Source of the DNA: Cylindrobasidium torrendii FP15055 ss-10
Lineage: Eukaryota > Basidiomycota > Agaricomycetes > Agaricales > Physalacriaceae
NCBI GenBank assembly: GCA_000934385.1
Contig: KN880435.1
Span: forward strand, 310,001-374,000
Direction of reading: 5' to 3'
DNA length: 64,000 bases
This document shows, one piece after another, positions 1-11,947 of the stretch. The position numbers and the translations under genes are program-made. The notes under the pieces were generated by a model. The model made no database searches, was not told where the DNA came from, and saw only the letters and a program-made list of their open reading frames with translations. Each line of letters starts with the position of its first letter. Position 1 is the first letter of the stretch.

Positions 1-708
1 TTCTTTACGGTCCAGTTGGGAAAAGCCTAGGGCATTCGATTGGCCAGATCATCCTGGGAGGTACAGTGGTGCTCACGGCAGTCCCATGGTAGACAAGATG
101 GAAGGCGTAGGCGCGCATGGGAACCACCGTCTTGATCCATACATGCATCTTCAGAACAGTGTTTCCCCGCATCACCCCACACCTACATATGCGCCATGGC
201 ACGACACCCTACTCTCTTCAGACCCATACACGCCAGATCCGCTCTATCGCAAGCCAAGCAGCCGTAGTATTCCCCGTTGAACATTTACTTGACTTTGTAT
301 CCACACTCATTATCTGTGTACCAGACTATCGGCTTACTGTAGCGTCACTATCTCGTTTCCATCTTTTATTCGCATCCTACCCTGCAATATTGTTGTATCC
401 ACTTGACGAAAGTGTACTTAGATATTGTCTATGAGCAACACAACTTGGAGCTGTGCAGATTTTATGTATACCTCTAATCCTATCCCATCTTTGGCTCGCA
501 TCGCTCAGTGTGATGTTGAATGCAGAGACTCGACGCTGAGATATAAGGGCGTCTGCTTCTACAGTGCTTGAGTGTGCCAAGTTTGATTTTTTGTTTGATA
601 GAAGTACATAAGTATGACAAGAAGAATGCTCCTAGGGTGCGATTGAGTGCTGCCCGTTTCTATGGTTGTACGTCTCCAGCTGTTCGGTATAGTGTCAGTA
701 CATGAATT
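1..708. other. left edge, unassigned
   Basis: No gene is resolved here. One plus-strand frame is open from the left edge to a TGA at about 280. A second plus frame reads a short hydrophobic, glycine-rich peptide ending at a TAG near 108. Either could be the 3' end of a gene beginning outside the window, but neither resembles a family I know. From about 281 to 708 I see only AT-richer sequence that probably holds the 3' UTR of the minus-strand gene ending at 709. Confidence 0.3.
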
Positions 709-2261
709 TTAATCCGCTCTGGTCAAAGATAAACGCACTTCCCGCTCTAAACGATATCGAGCTGCCTCAGTGAGCACTTCCAAGCGCTCACGAGCAGCAT
801 TATGGTCTTTCGCAGCGATTTCTACCTGACGCTCGAGACGCTGATGAACAAAGATCAATCATTTCTACAGCTACACTTGTCAAAAAAAAAACAGCGGACC
901 TGTAGCTCTTCCGATTTGACAAATTCTGGGTTTTGAGGCAGCGTTGGTAAACGACGTTGTTGAACATGCACTTCAGACACTTGCACGGGCTCTGGTGTTG
1001 GACTCCGCGAAACGAGATCAATCATGAGGCTAGAAATCCCAGTGGGACGCTCCTTTCCACGGTCCGAGCGATTAGAAGGCCTGACAACGGCTGCTGCAGA
1101 AGTCGCAATCGCCTTAGTATTCACAGATGACTTAGAAGGTTGCTCTGTCCTGATTTTTTTGCGAGGTGGAATGCCGGACGAACTGGGGCGGGAAATCTTG
1201 TTAAAGCCCTGAGGAATTCGACCGGTTGGTGTTGCAGCGATATCGTGTGCTAACATCATGTCTGCCGCACGCTTGCTTGATCCAGATGGGGTAGCATCAA
1301 TAGCAGCATCTCTGGCTTTCAAGACATGTGCGTTAGTATGTTGTCCTCATCATGGTGAAGAGTAGCGCACCATCAATGGCCATGTATGAAGCCTTTGACT
1401 GGGGTGTGCTAGTGTTCCCACCCCCTTGGATAAACCCAGAGGCTATGGACGAAGACACTGTTGCTGTACAAAAAAGAGTTCACTGAGCGGCGCAAACTAC
1501 CGCCACCAAGCCTTCACATACCTGCTGCAGACTCTGCAGGCCCGTCGTCGTCTTTGTCTACACTTGTTTCGTATTTGAAGGAGGCAAAGAGGAAAGGCTT
1601 ACACCCAGAATCGTGCGATCCGGGCTTCGATGGCGAGTATAGGTCCAGAAGTTCGCTACCATCAATATTGGCCGGAGAGAAGGGCTGGCGTGCCCGGTAA
1701 ACCGCCAACAAGAACGCACCCGACTCCCAATCTATACATTTGGCCGATAATTGAACTGATAGCTCAATGGCAAATGTGAGTGAGATACGCACCATCGCTG
1801 GGAGAGCTCAGCTTGCATGTCCGCTCGTAAGAGTTTGGATCAAGAGGGTCAATCCAAAGCGGCATTTGGTGGACTTGTCTGGAGTATCGCGAAGGGAGAC
1901 GACGCTGCTCGTAGATGCGGATGATCATGGGGCATGAGTTCAAGACCTCGTCGTCGTCTGGATTGTATTGAACATAGCGCAAGTGCAAGTAGAAATATCC
2001 GTCCTGTAGTGCCAACCATGAGCGACTCGAAATTGGGAGAGGTGTAAAACGCACTGAAATATGAGCATGTTCCCTCATATCTATCTCAGTGCATATTTCT
2101 GCGCTGCCATGTTTACGGCCGCGGGTATCGCCTCTGGATTCGAGTAGGTTGTGCTGGAATTTGGCACTATTCGGGGTAGGTTCCTTCGTGAGCCATGCCT
2201 CAATCTGCGTATTTTCTGTGTAGTCAAATATAATGGATTCCAGAGGGTCGATTTCCGACAT
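709..2261 (-). CDS. hypothetical protein, disordered middle, coiled-coil C-terminus
   Basis: Five exons can be chained in one frame with GT...AG introns of about 50-65 nt, giving roughly 440 residues. The first exon (2261 to 1793) encodes an ordered-looking acidic N-terminal region of about 156 residues. The next two are short. The fourth (about 1320 to 900) is Ser/Pro/Arg-rich with a basic PPRKKIR patch that could be a nuclear localisation signal. The last encodes a charged helix (RLERQVEIAAKDHNAARERL...) ending at a TAA at 709-711. I chose the ATG at 2261, but an in-frame ATG at 2384 would add 41 residues. The family is not recognised. The NLS-like patch and terminal coiled coil suggest a nuclear or scaffold protein, which is inference only. 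Confidence 0.55.
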
Positions 2262-2687
2262 CACGACTTTAGAGGAGGAGGAGGAGAATGGTGCTGGGAT
2301 GGTGAGTGTCCAGATTATGAGCCGAAGACGGCTTTTGCCGACTCTGCCTGGTGTATAGGCCCCGGAGGGACGAGTATCATGCAAGTCATTCTAGCCTTGT
2401 TCCAGATGAGGAAGCGCTATTACTTGCTTTTGTGCTGTGTCGATAAGTCTAAATTGCTTCACTCAGGAGCTCGAGTCAGCACCTTTGTAACGTGATCGTG
2501 TCGCCGAGCACATGATTTTCACAAAGAGAATGCCCCATGCATGAACATCGGACAGCCTCACCCGGTGGTAGGGTCCCCATCCAGATTGAACGTAAAAGAT
2601 TCTTGCTTCCCTGATTTTCTGTCAAATACTTCTATACACAAATTACAATGCTTATCATGACGGTAGACTATATACACGGATTGTTCG

Positions 2688-4473
2688 TTACTCGAAGCGC
2701 ACAGACTCTCCGGGACGACCGTGAGAAAGAAGAACAACGGCCTACATATGCATCAGCACAGCAAGACTTGTTCGAATGGTCACTCACGTATTTGCCAGAT
2801 ATCTTCCACCCAGGCTCTTCATTATCAAGCTTCTCCGCAAGGGCGTCTCCATCCTCGCCAAGGCCGACAACAACATCGCTCTTCACCGTCCTCAGACTCG
2901 CCACACGAGGTGCTCCTGCAGCACTGGCCATAGACCCGATAGCAACATCGAACGGCGTACTTGCTGGGGCGGCGCAGTCATACGTGAGCTTGCGATGGTT
3001 GAGGTCTCCCTTGAAGATGACAAGGTCCGATTTTGAGAGATGCAGGAAGAGATCAGGAGCCTCGGAGTGCAGCTCCCAGAAAACGTATCCCGTACACCAG
3101 AAAGGATGCTGCTCGTATACCCATTTCCCCTCTTTCTCGTATTGCTGACGGAGTCATTAATTGACAGCATGAAAATCGGGAGACGTTGAGTCGCACCTTC
3201 CAACGACGACCCATCTTGCGCAGAGACTCGTTCTCTTGTTCCGTTGCCTTTGGGAATAGGTGACCGTATACCATCACATTGAGAAGCCATTCCCAATCTT
3301 TCCTTGTCACATCGGAGACAAACCAAGGGTACCTCTTCCCATGAAAGCGAATTTCTGTCGCGAGGCCGCTCTGTATCAGGAAGTCGGCTGTTTGCTAGTC
3401 AGAATAATGGATTCGCACATGGTATCATACATACCATAGACACAGTCACAGTATAGCTCGAATCCGGCGTTGTCGAGAACAAAGTCAATACGACGCTGGG
3501 GCTTGTCACCGAGCTCATGGACTACCTGCCATATGTCGGTAAGGTTGTTCCCCAGAATATTTCTCTCTGCGGTTGCAAGGTGTTCGCCCCCGGTCGACTG
3601 GAGCTGCTTGATCTGTTCTTCGGTCATGTTGATGAGGAGGGATAGGTCGGTCGAATTCCCCCACAGGCAAACCTGAGTGAGTTCGGCGAACATGAGGCGC
3701 ATAGCTTCGGTCTTTTCGTTTTGGGACAGCGCATCAGATATGGTGAATGGCTCAGCAAAGCGCGTAGACAATTCGAAGACGGCGTCCGAAGAACGAGAGA
3801 ATGTATCACACTGAAAGACATGGTCAACAATGCTTCAAAGGCTGAATGGGCGCGAACGCACCTTTTGCCTATAGAAGACATCGTAATCGCGCCAGAACTT
3901 GCTGACGCTGAAGCACTCGCGGAGGCGGCGATATTTGTAGGCTTCTGCAAAAAGCCAAGGCGCGTTCATGAAGTCCTTTCCTGCAATGTCGTTTGCAAAG
4001 CGGTCGGTTTGAAAGGAGGCGTGATACATACCTTGGAAGTACTTGGCTATCTCCTTGTTCCACAAAGCGACGTCAGCCTCATTGTCGTCAATAATGGGGC
4101 GTAGTTTCTGGTTGCCACTCAGGTCGTGCATGAGGCCCTCCATACGCTCGATAGACGCGACAAGGTCGAGGATGAGCTCTTCGGACGACTGCTCGTTAAG
4201 GGTGCGGGATGCGTCCTCAATGGCCTTTCCGAGAATGGTAGGCAGGCGGGTATGCATTGTCGCATGCGCAAATGAGTATTCGTGGTATCCACGATAGGCG
4301 GGCCATGGCGGATTGTTAGGGTCCACCTGATAGATGGTGTTAGAATGTGTAGGCCAATTGTACGGATAGAGTTATACACGGCTGGGCGTTCTAGGGTATG
4401 TTGAAGTGATGGGTTTCTTGCTTGGAAGGTGGCCCAAGGAGAGCGCGACTCGAGATGGGGGAGCTTGAGACAT
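2688..4473 (-). CDS. DUF89 / ARMT1-like damage-control phosphatase
   Basis: A metal-dependent phosphatase of the DUF89 family, related to human ARMT1 and yeast YMR027W. Relatives hydrolyse phosphorylated or otherwise damaged sugar-phosphate metabolites in the cytosol. The first exon (MSQAPPSRVALSLG..., ATG at 4473) splices to a second that reads PPWPAYRGYHEYSFAHATMH and RLPTILGKAIED, the family's N-terminal signature. The central RIDFVLDNAGFELY holds the Asp-Asn pair that binds the metal in characterised members. The C-terminus reads LRTVKSDVVVGLG, then WKISGKY spliced to AVVLLSHGRPGESVRFE and a TAA at 2688. Several introns of about 50 nt are present, and the estimated length of about 450 residues fits the family. 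The family call is firm; the substrate is unknown. Confidence 0.88.
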
Positions 4474-4683
4474 TGGCGGGAGGGGGTATGTGGACTAAGG
4501 AGAGGGTTGATTTCAGCATATATAGGCAGAATAGCACTATAGGTCGGACTTACCAAGGGAGAATGGGCTGGGTATGACGAAGGAGACACGGCGATGAATC
4601 GGCGAGGTCAGGACAAGCGATATCAAGTTCGAGGATCGCGGGGATAATGGCGAACGACAAGATAGCCCTGCCTTGCAGCTTTC

Positions 4684-5310
4684 CTAGATGGGCTTTGGCC
4701 TTGTATTTGCACAACAAGACCTGACGTCAGTGATACAACTTGGATGACCATAAAGGAAGGCAGAGACAAATACTCTGCGGATATATTCGATAATTGGGAG
4801 GTCAAACCATAGCGCCTCAAGCAGACAAAAGCTCGCCCCGATACAGAGCAAAGAGATGATAATGAAAGAAAAGAGGGACAACAGCGCGCGTACAGTCCAG
4901 CCATTCGTAATACAAGCAGGCCACAGGATCTACGCCAGGTGTGCTTTTGCTACGCGCTACGCCATTGCAGCATAATAGGTCTCATTCCTAATAGTACCTT
5001 GGTTCTTTTCCAACCTTGACTTATCGCGGAAATTGCTGGAGATCAAGTCCAAACTGCTCACCGATATCCTTGGGCCGTCATGAATGACGGTCAGGATTTC
5101 AATTTGAACGTTCGTCGCGAAATGGACGCAGAAGCTGGCCAGCAGCAAGAAGGCTGTGCGGCGTGGGAAAAAAGGCAAATGAGTGGCAAAACTTGCGATC
5201 ACGTGTCACACATGTTCGCGTTGTTGCTTACCCCGGTCCGCCGACAATTACGGTTACCTACCACCATCACGCGCACGCGCACATCCTTGCTTGTCGCCGT
5301 CGCCGCTCAT
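4684..5310 (-). CDS. possible small multi-pass membrane protein
   Basis: A tentative model with two hydrophobic exons. One (about 5195 to 5065) contains RTAFLLLASFCVHFATNVQI. The other (about 4935 to 4684) contains LLSLFSFIIISLLCIGASF and reads to a TAG at 4684. An intron from a GTGAGC donor near 5065 to a TAG acceptor near 4936 joins them in frame. The hydrophobic 5' exon contains no ATG. The nearest in-frame start reached by a consensus intron is an ATG at 5310, which would overlap the start codon of the divergent coiled-coil gene. No family is recognised. The exon structure and even the existence of the gene are uncertain. Confidence 0.3.
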
Positions 5311-8300
5311 GTCGGTGCTCGCCATCGGCGCCAATGACGTCTCAGAGGAGACCCTAGCTTTTCGGAATCACCTCGCCAGCAAAGGTACGCACCCACTATA
5401 ACCCATTCCAATCTCAACCATAATCCTCGACCAGATACACAAATAGCGTCACACGAGAACCAAATATTCAAGCAGAATGTGGAGCTCGGCGAACTCAAGA
5501 AAACACTCGACGATGTACTACATAAAGTGTGTTCCAAAAAGCCTCGTGTTTACACCGAGTGCTGATTCTTCACCTAGCTATCCACAGAGACCACCCGCAG
5601 CCTCAAGCTTGAGAAGGATCTTTCTAAGTTGAGGGAAGACCTCAAGACAGAGCAACTTAACGCGCACAACAATGCTTTGGCCGTCGAGAACGCACGCAAG
5701 GAGATTCGGGAAAAGGAACTTGAAAACAGGGAACTTGTCGCCCATCTTGACACCTTCAGCCACCAATCGAATGGGGACTCTACGCGTATCACCCAACTCG
5801 AGAAGGAGAAGGCGGCACTCGCTGCGCGCGTACGCGAACTCGATGCCAGCCTCCGCGCCGCCCACTCGACACCACCACCCCCAATACCGGAACACCGCCG
5901 TTCATCGTCAATCAACAATGTCCGGATCGGCACACTTGAGATGGAATTAGAGGACGCTCGTGGCCAAGTGATGGCCAAGGACCTCGAGATTCGCTCTCAG
6001 GCAGAGAAGTGGAGAGCAGATGCCATGCGACTTGAACATGAGAAGGCTAGCATCGAGCGGGAACTCAAGGCACGCATTTCCGAGCTCGAAAGCGAGTTGG
6101 AGGACAAGGAAGATGACTTGGAGTTCCTGAGGGATGGTGCTGGCAGCGGGGACCGTGAGGCAGAGCTGATGAAGCGAATCGACGAGGACGAAGCGCGGAT
6201 ACAGGCACTCGAAATGCTTCTTAGTGAAGCGGACGACACTCAATCTCTCAAGACTACACTCAAGCGCGTTCAACAACAAGTCAAGGCGGAACAGCAAAAG
6301 GTTTTCGAGGCTCAGAGCCAGCGATTCGAACTCGTACGCGAGAAAGAAGAGGCACTCGACGATTTGGACGAATGTCGCGAAGAAATCCGAACATTACAAC
6401 GAACAATCGAAGAGAAGGATACAGTTATTGGCTCACTGAAGAGGTGCGTACTAGCTAGAGCCTGCCATTGCATGTCTGTAATTCAAATTTTATCTAGGAA
6501 TGTGGACACGCTACGGTCAAGCCAAAGCTCAGCTGAAGGCTCCCCTTCATCCACGCGCTCTCGCTTTTCAGCGCCTGACTCCGATACCGTGGACAATATC
6601 GAGCGACTACTCAAAGCCGTCGAACGTCTTCGCGGCGAACGAGATGAGCTTCAGCGTCGCATCAAGTTCCTTGAATTAGAGCACAAGTTCAACAGTGATG
6701 AGCTTGAGAAGCTTCGGTCGCTCCCCCCACGATCCACCACACCTCCGACACCGTCGCAGGACGAGCATAGCCAGGTCCAGGCGGGCGAACCCCTCGGCCT
6801 CACTGTTGAGGCTTTGTCATTGGTTGTCCAACATCTTGCCACTCAGTACGACGACTCCGTAGATGCTCTCGCAAGACGACATGCGACCATAGACGAACTC
6901 GACGAAGAGATGGATGAACTCCGCCTCAAGCACCAGGCCGACATCCAATGCTTGCAAGAGGCAGCGAACAATCGCGCTGAGCTTGACGGTGCTTTGCGTC
7001 AGAAGGAGTCATCCTGGCTCGAGGAAATTGAGGATCTCAAGACGGCCAATGCTGAGTTGAAGGAGACACTACGCGACATGGACGACCAGCTAGATCGTCT
7101 GACTGTGACACTCACCGACGTCGAGTCGGAACGCGATTCCCTGTTGTTGGAACTCGAAAACCTCAATACCGACCTGGAGAAAGCTCAGGACGAGATTCAG
7201 GACGCAGAGAACCGATATTCATCGCTGCAGGTCCACCAATTGTCGAGCATGAATGGCAACGAGGCTACGCGTGCCCTGACCGAGCAAATCGAGGAGCTCA
7301 AGGGCCGGGTTATTCGACGGACGGAAATGGTTGGCGTCCTCCAGCACGATATCAAACGTATGGAAACCAACATGCGTCTGAATGAAGAGCGTATCGCAGA
7401 GTTGACCAGCGAGCTCGAGACAGTGGAGGCCGAGAAAGATGCCATGGTCGAGGACTGCGCTGACGCCAGGGCAGCGAGGGATGAGGCGATGGAACGATAC
7501 GATGCACTCGAACTGGAGACCGAAGCGATACGCGAAGAATCCGTGGCAGTAGAAACCATGGTTCAAGTCGTTTTCTCCGTTGTGGGCCAGTCTCGTATGG
7601 CCGTGCATAGGCTGACGACAGACTCACAACATGCTCGGGCACAAATCGAGCGCCTGGAGGTGGACCGTCATCAAGCGCTCGCGGTTGCCGAAGAGCTGGC
7701 GGCGGACCTCAAGGGAACACGGGAGAGGTTGAACGTCACACACAGCGATGCTCAAAGTGTTAAGGACGCCCTTGCTGCTTCCCAGGCCGAGGTTCAGCGC
7801 CTTATGTCGTCTAGTCGGTCGCTCGAGGACACGCGGACACAAACTCAGACCCGCGTCTCTCAACTTCAAGATGAGCTTGCTGCTGTCGCCAAGGCGAAAA
7901 CGAACGTTTCCAACCAACTGGAGGATCTTCAGCAGCAAGCGCAGGCTGACAAGACCAACTGGACCAATCAGCGGACTTCGCTTGAGCACCAGCTTGCCAC
8001 TATGGAAGCATCCATCGCGTCGCAGGAGGCAGCCCACCGGGATGCACTCAAGGAAGTCCAGCGACAGCTCGCCGAGAAGGAGAGGAATTTGGCAAACAGC
8101 AGCGTGGAACAGGAAGAGGTGTTGCAGCTCAAGATGAAGCACGCGGAGGAGATGGGAGCACTTCGGTCTGAACTGGTAGAGACGACGAGTTTACTGGACC
8201 AGGCAAAAGCGCACCATGAGGCCGCTGAATCGAACGGATTGGAGGCTGCTGAGGAACTTCAAAAGGCCAAGATACAGCTTTCAAAGGAGGCAGAGGCACT

Positions 8301-10130
8301 TGAAGACGCGCTTGTGCGGTGTCAACATCTTGAGGAAGAGCTTGTCGGTTCAAGAGACGGCTGGAAGGTCGAGAGAGCCGAGCTTCTTTCGAAGATGGAG
8401 GAGCTGAGCGCCGAACTTGCAAGAGCTGACGAAGATCATGAAGCGTCAAGGGAGGAAATTCGGGCTCAAATTGACCAGCTGCAGACGGAAACCGCGAACC
8501 AAATGCAGGAGATGCAAGATGAACTCGAAGCACTTGCGTCGGAGCTGCAAGCACGGACGGATGAGCTGACCGGTGCGAAGGAGGAAGCCGCTGGTGCTCG
8601 TTCCAGTCTGGAGACTGAGCGAGAATCACGCCAGGCGGATATCAATGCGCACAGTCAAGCCATTGCCGATTTAGAGATGCGGTGTCATTCGCTGGAGGCC
8701 CTCAATAATGAGCTGAACCAGGATATCTCGTCGACCACTACGGAATTGAACGGGGTCCACGAACAACTCGAGGTGTTGAAAGAGGAGTTGACTAGTTGCG
8801 AGCACGAGAATACAGAACTTCGTGCGGCTGTCCAACGAGAACTTTCAACAACCAGATATCTCGACGGACAAGTCAAAACACTGTAGGTTTCTGTGGTAGC
8901 TATTCCCTTTCGATGCTGACATTTTTCCAGGCAGGCAAGCCTTGCTGCTGAGTCTGAGCAACATGCTCAGACGTCCGCCAACTTGAAGGAGGCCGAGAAC
9001 ACGGCAAGGGCCGCTGAAGCGAACCTCGCACTTGTGAATGTGAAGCATCGCCGCGAGATCACACAACTGCAGGGCGATATAGAAGGATTGCGGGCCAAGG
9101 CTTCATTGGATGATGTTGTTGCTGAGCTAGAAGAGCGTAATAATGAGATGGAGGAGCTGTTACGTGCGAAGTGTGCCGAGATCGAGGCTAACGACGACAA
9201 AACTCTTGAGTACGTTCACATTGACTACCCATCCAGATTTACATGCTGACAACAACGTGCAGCCTGTTGAAAGACAACAAGAAACTTACCTCGAAAGTTG
9301 AGACCCTCACTCGCAAGTTACAAAACATCCAGACCAAACTCAAAGCTGCGAAAGCTATGGGGGAGGCACCCGCCGTGAAGCCAGCGACACCTGAGACAGC
9401 GCCGCCTCGGCCAGCATCAGCGGCAAGGATGTCACCAAGCCCTTCCGTGCACTCGGTGGCTCAAGGCGCCTCGGGGTCGCATCTACAGAGCAATGTCACC
9501 ACTACGCCTACCCTTGAGCCCGCTTTCGTCCTGAAGCCATCGTCACGGACGTCGCCGACAGAATCAAGGCGAACATCACCCCCAGAATCCGCGAAGTCGC
9601 GACCATCTTCAATTGTTTCTTCATCGTCAAACCCTTCTAACCGACCGCGTACCGCCACTCACTCATCTGCGACATCATCACTCTTTTCCGAGGCTGCACC
9701 ATCCATAGCATCTTCATCATCGGCGCGAACTGTTGCCGGGCGGCCACCGTCTCTCGCCGCTTCGACTGCACCATCGCGGTCAAAGACGCCAGAACGAAGG
9801 GGATTTTCGTTCAGGCCACCATCCCCCGAGAAAATATTTGGCAGGAAGCGCGCATTGCAGGATGATCCTCCACCAGTACCCACACAACCCTTCACTGCTG
9901 AAGGTGCCTTAGCTTCGGAGGCATCCAACCCGTTCAAGGCGGCCCATGGTTTGCATAGTGGTTTCACGCCATCGCGGAACAAGTCTAATAGACCTATTGT
10001 AACGCTATCACCAGAACGGCCAGGCTCTGCTAGCCATATGCATGATGTGACGAACACGGAGGATAAGCCTGTCAAGCGTGGCTGGCTGGGCAAGATTCGG
10101 GGCGCATCAGCGCAGCCTATGCGGACATAA
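5309..10130 (+). CDS. large coiled-coil protein, about 1,520 residues
   Basis: Six exons (5309-5384, 5435-5526, 5578-6443, 6498-8882, 8931-9209, 9263-10130) join in frame and sum to 4,566 nt, or 1,521 residues plus a stop. Almost the entire first 1,260 residues are heptad-rich, charged coiled coil with many EL, LE and QL steps and short proline-containing breaks (for example SLPPRSTTPPTPSQ). The last 250 residues are Ser/Pro/Thr-rich and basic, with RRGFSFRPPSPEKIFGRKR and a terminal RGWLGKIRG motif. No motor, kinase or membrane segment is visible. The architecture resembles cytoskeletal, spindle-pole or cell-end scaffolds, but I cannot name an orthologue. The first exon encodes only 25 residues, so the start depends on the donor at 5385 being real. 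Confidence 0.8.
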
Positions 10131-10532
10131 TCTACCCAAGCTGGGTCAGGGGGATTTTTGTATAATATTCGTGGTTATGTATATCCTTCGCATCTATCAT
10201 AGTAGTGGTCGCTGAGTCGCTTTTTCACTTATGTATCATGTATTTATCTCCACGCTACGCCCGTTTATGCCTTCCGTTACGCTCATCTACACCATCGTTC
10301 GTTATCATTACTCTATTTTGTCATCCATTTGATTTGTCGGACATCGAAGGGCAATTATTGACCACTTCAGAATTGATATTGACAAGCAAGAATAAAGGTC
10401 ATCCATTTCCCTGTGGGATGGACTAATCATACAATCATCACCGTCCTCTCCATCACATTGACACTGCTATCCATTCCTATGTACTACATACCATATTCGC
10501 AGGAGTATACGCGATAATGTTTCCTTGTTCAT
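10131..10532. other. convergent 3' intergenic region
   Basis: About 400 nt between two convergent stop codons. It is AT-rich with T-runs and no convincing coding signal, and most likely holds the two 3' UTRs. Confidence 0.5.
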
Positions 10533-11682
10533 CTACAGCTTACTCTTCGTTTCGACTGTCATTCTGTTCCGTATGAAAGAATCCAGAATTCCCACCCAGA
10601 CGCTCGCATCGAAGTACTCAAACCATTGGTGACCAAACTCCAACGTCGGAAGTTGTCCTGCACCACTGCCCACTTCGGGTGTACATGCATGGGGGAGACG
10701 GGCCAGTAGCGCTGACCCGTACCTAAATGGAATGACGGCGTCGCGTTTGCCATGAATGACCATGACATGCGGTCCAGAGGGTGATGGCGTGACCTTTTGG
10801 TGCAGGTCGCTGAAGTCGAATGCAGAGAGCTTTAATCACAAAGGTCAGGTTAGCACAGACTTGCGAAGGCAGGCTTACTGCTTGTGTTTGAAGGAACATA
10901 GTTTTTCGAGGCCTATCACGGCAACCATGTCAGCATTGGCCTGGATTACAGCTGTGTCAGACTAACCTGTTATAGAGCATGCGAGTCAGCACAGTGTCGT
11001 AGCGTTCTGCATTTGCAGGATCGCTGACCCAGGCTGGGTCAAATAATGCGTTGACAGTAGGCCGTATGATGTTCTTCATATCCTGCAACGTCTTCGCGCC
11101 TTTCCCTGGATTGGCGAAGCGGAAGTTGTAGTCATCGTCCTTCAGAAAGTCACTGGTAGGCGTCGTTCCCGTCAAAAATACGTGTGTAAGTCGGAACGGG
11201 AGGACCTCTCCTCGGTGAAGGTGTTCGAAGAGTAGTAGGTGTTGGACAACAACACCTATATCATTCCTGCTTGAGAATACGACCTTTACTGCCAGTGTGG
11301 ATAGACAAACCGCCCATGGAAAATCCACATAACGATACTTGTTTCCAACCGATATGTTTGACCAGTTGAATGAGGTCGCGGGCCATGTCTTTGATGGCAA
11401 GGGATGTTTGGGTGTGAGGCAATGTGGAATCCCCAATTCCACGATGGTCGTAGACCAGAACTATCGGTACATGGTGAGTTCATTGAACAAAACAGCGTTT
11501 CCAAGCTATCCACCAGGCCTGTACTGCGACAAAGCAGGCGCAATGCGATCCCAGTCACCCCGGACGATGGCCATGCCGCCAACGAGCACGAGCGGAATTT
11601 CGTTGGCAACTTCAGGGCCTCCAAGTATTTCATAGGAGATTATAGCACCATCCTCGAGAGTGAGCTTAGATGGAGATGCCAT
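10533..11682 (-). CDS. alpha/beta hydrolase
   Basis: An alpha/beta-hydrolase-fold enzyme of about 315 residues, probably cytosolic because no signal peptide is seen. It starts MASPSKLTLEDGAIISYEIL. The oxyanion-loop region is VLVGGMAIVRGDW, followed by the canonical VLVYDHRGIGDS strand-turn. The nucleophile elbow is GFSMGG. Late in the protein GKRDAVIPFRYG supplies the acidic residue and FGHQWFEYFD the histidine of the catalytic triad. At least three introns of about 45-55 nt are needed, one splitting RPG from VLVYDH and one just after the nucleophile elbow. The stop is a TAG at 10533. The fold and triad are clear. The substrate (ester, lactone, epoxide or other) cannot be told from sequence. 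Confidence 0.85.
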
Positions 11683-11947
11683 TTGGCCAGTGTGACGAGA
11701 ACAGGTCAAGAACAACAGATTCCGAAACCCATCAATTAAATTGTTGCGGGGCGGCCCCAGTTCGATCCCGCTGAGATGCAAGCTAATGTTCTTTCACCAC
11801 CGCGAGCTTCGTATCCTCACAACGAGCTCGTGGAAGTTTGAGGTATTGGCGTTAATGAGATACCATCTATTTCGCATTACTGCACTCGAAGCAGACACTA
11901 ACATGAACATGGATAGGCGCCTTCGACACAATACGACCAACAATAAT

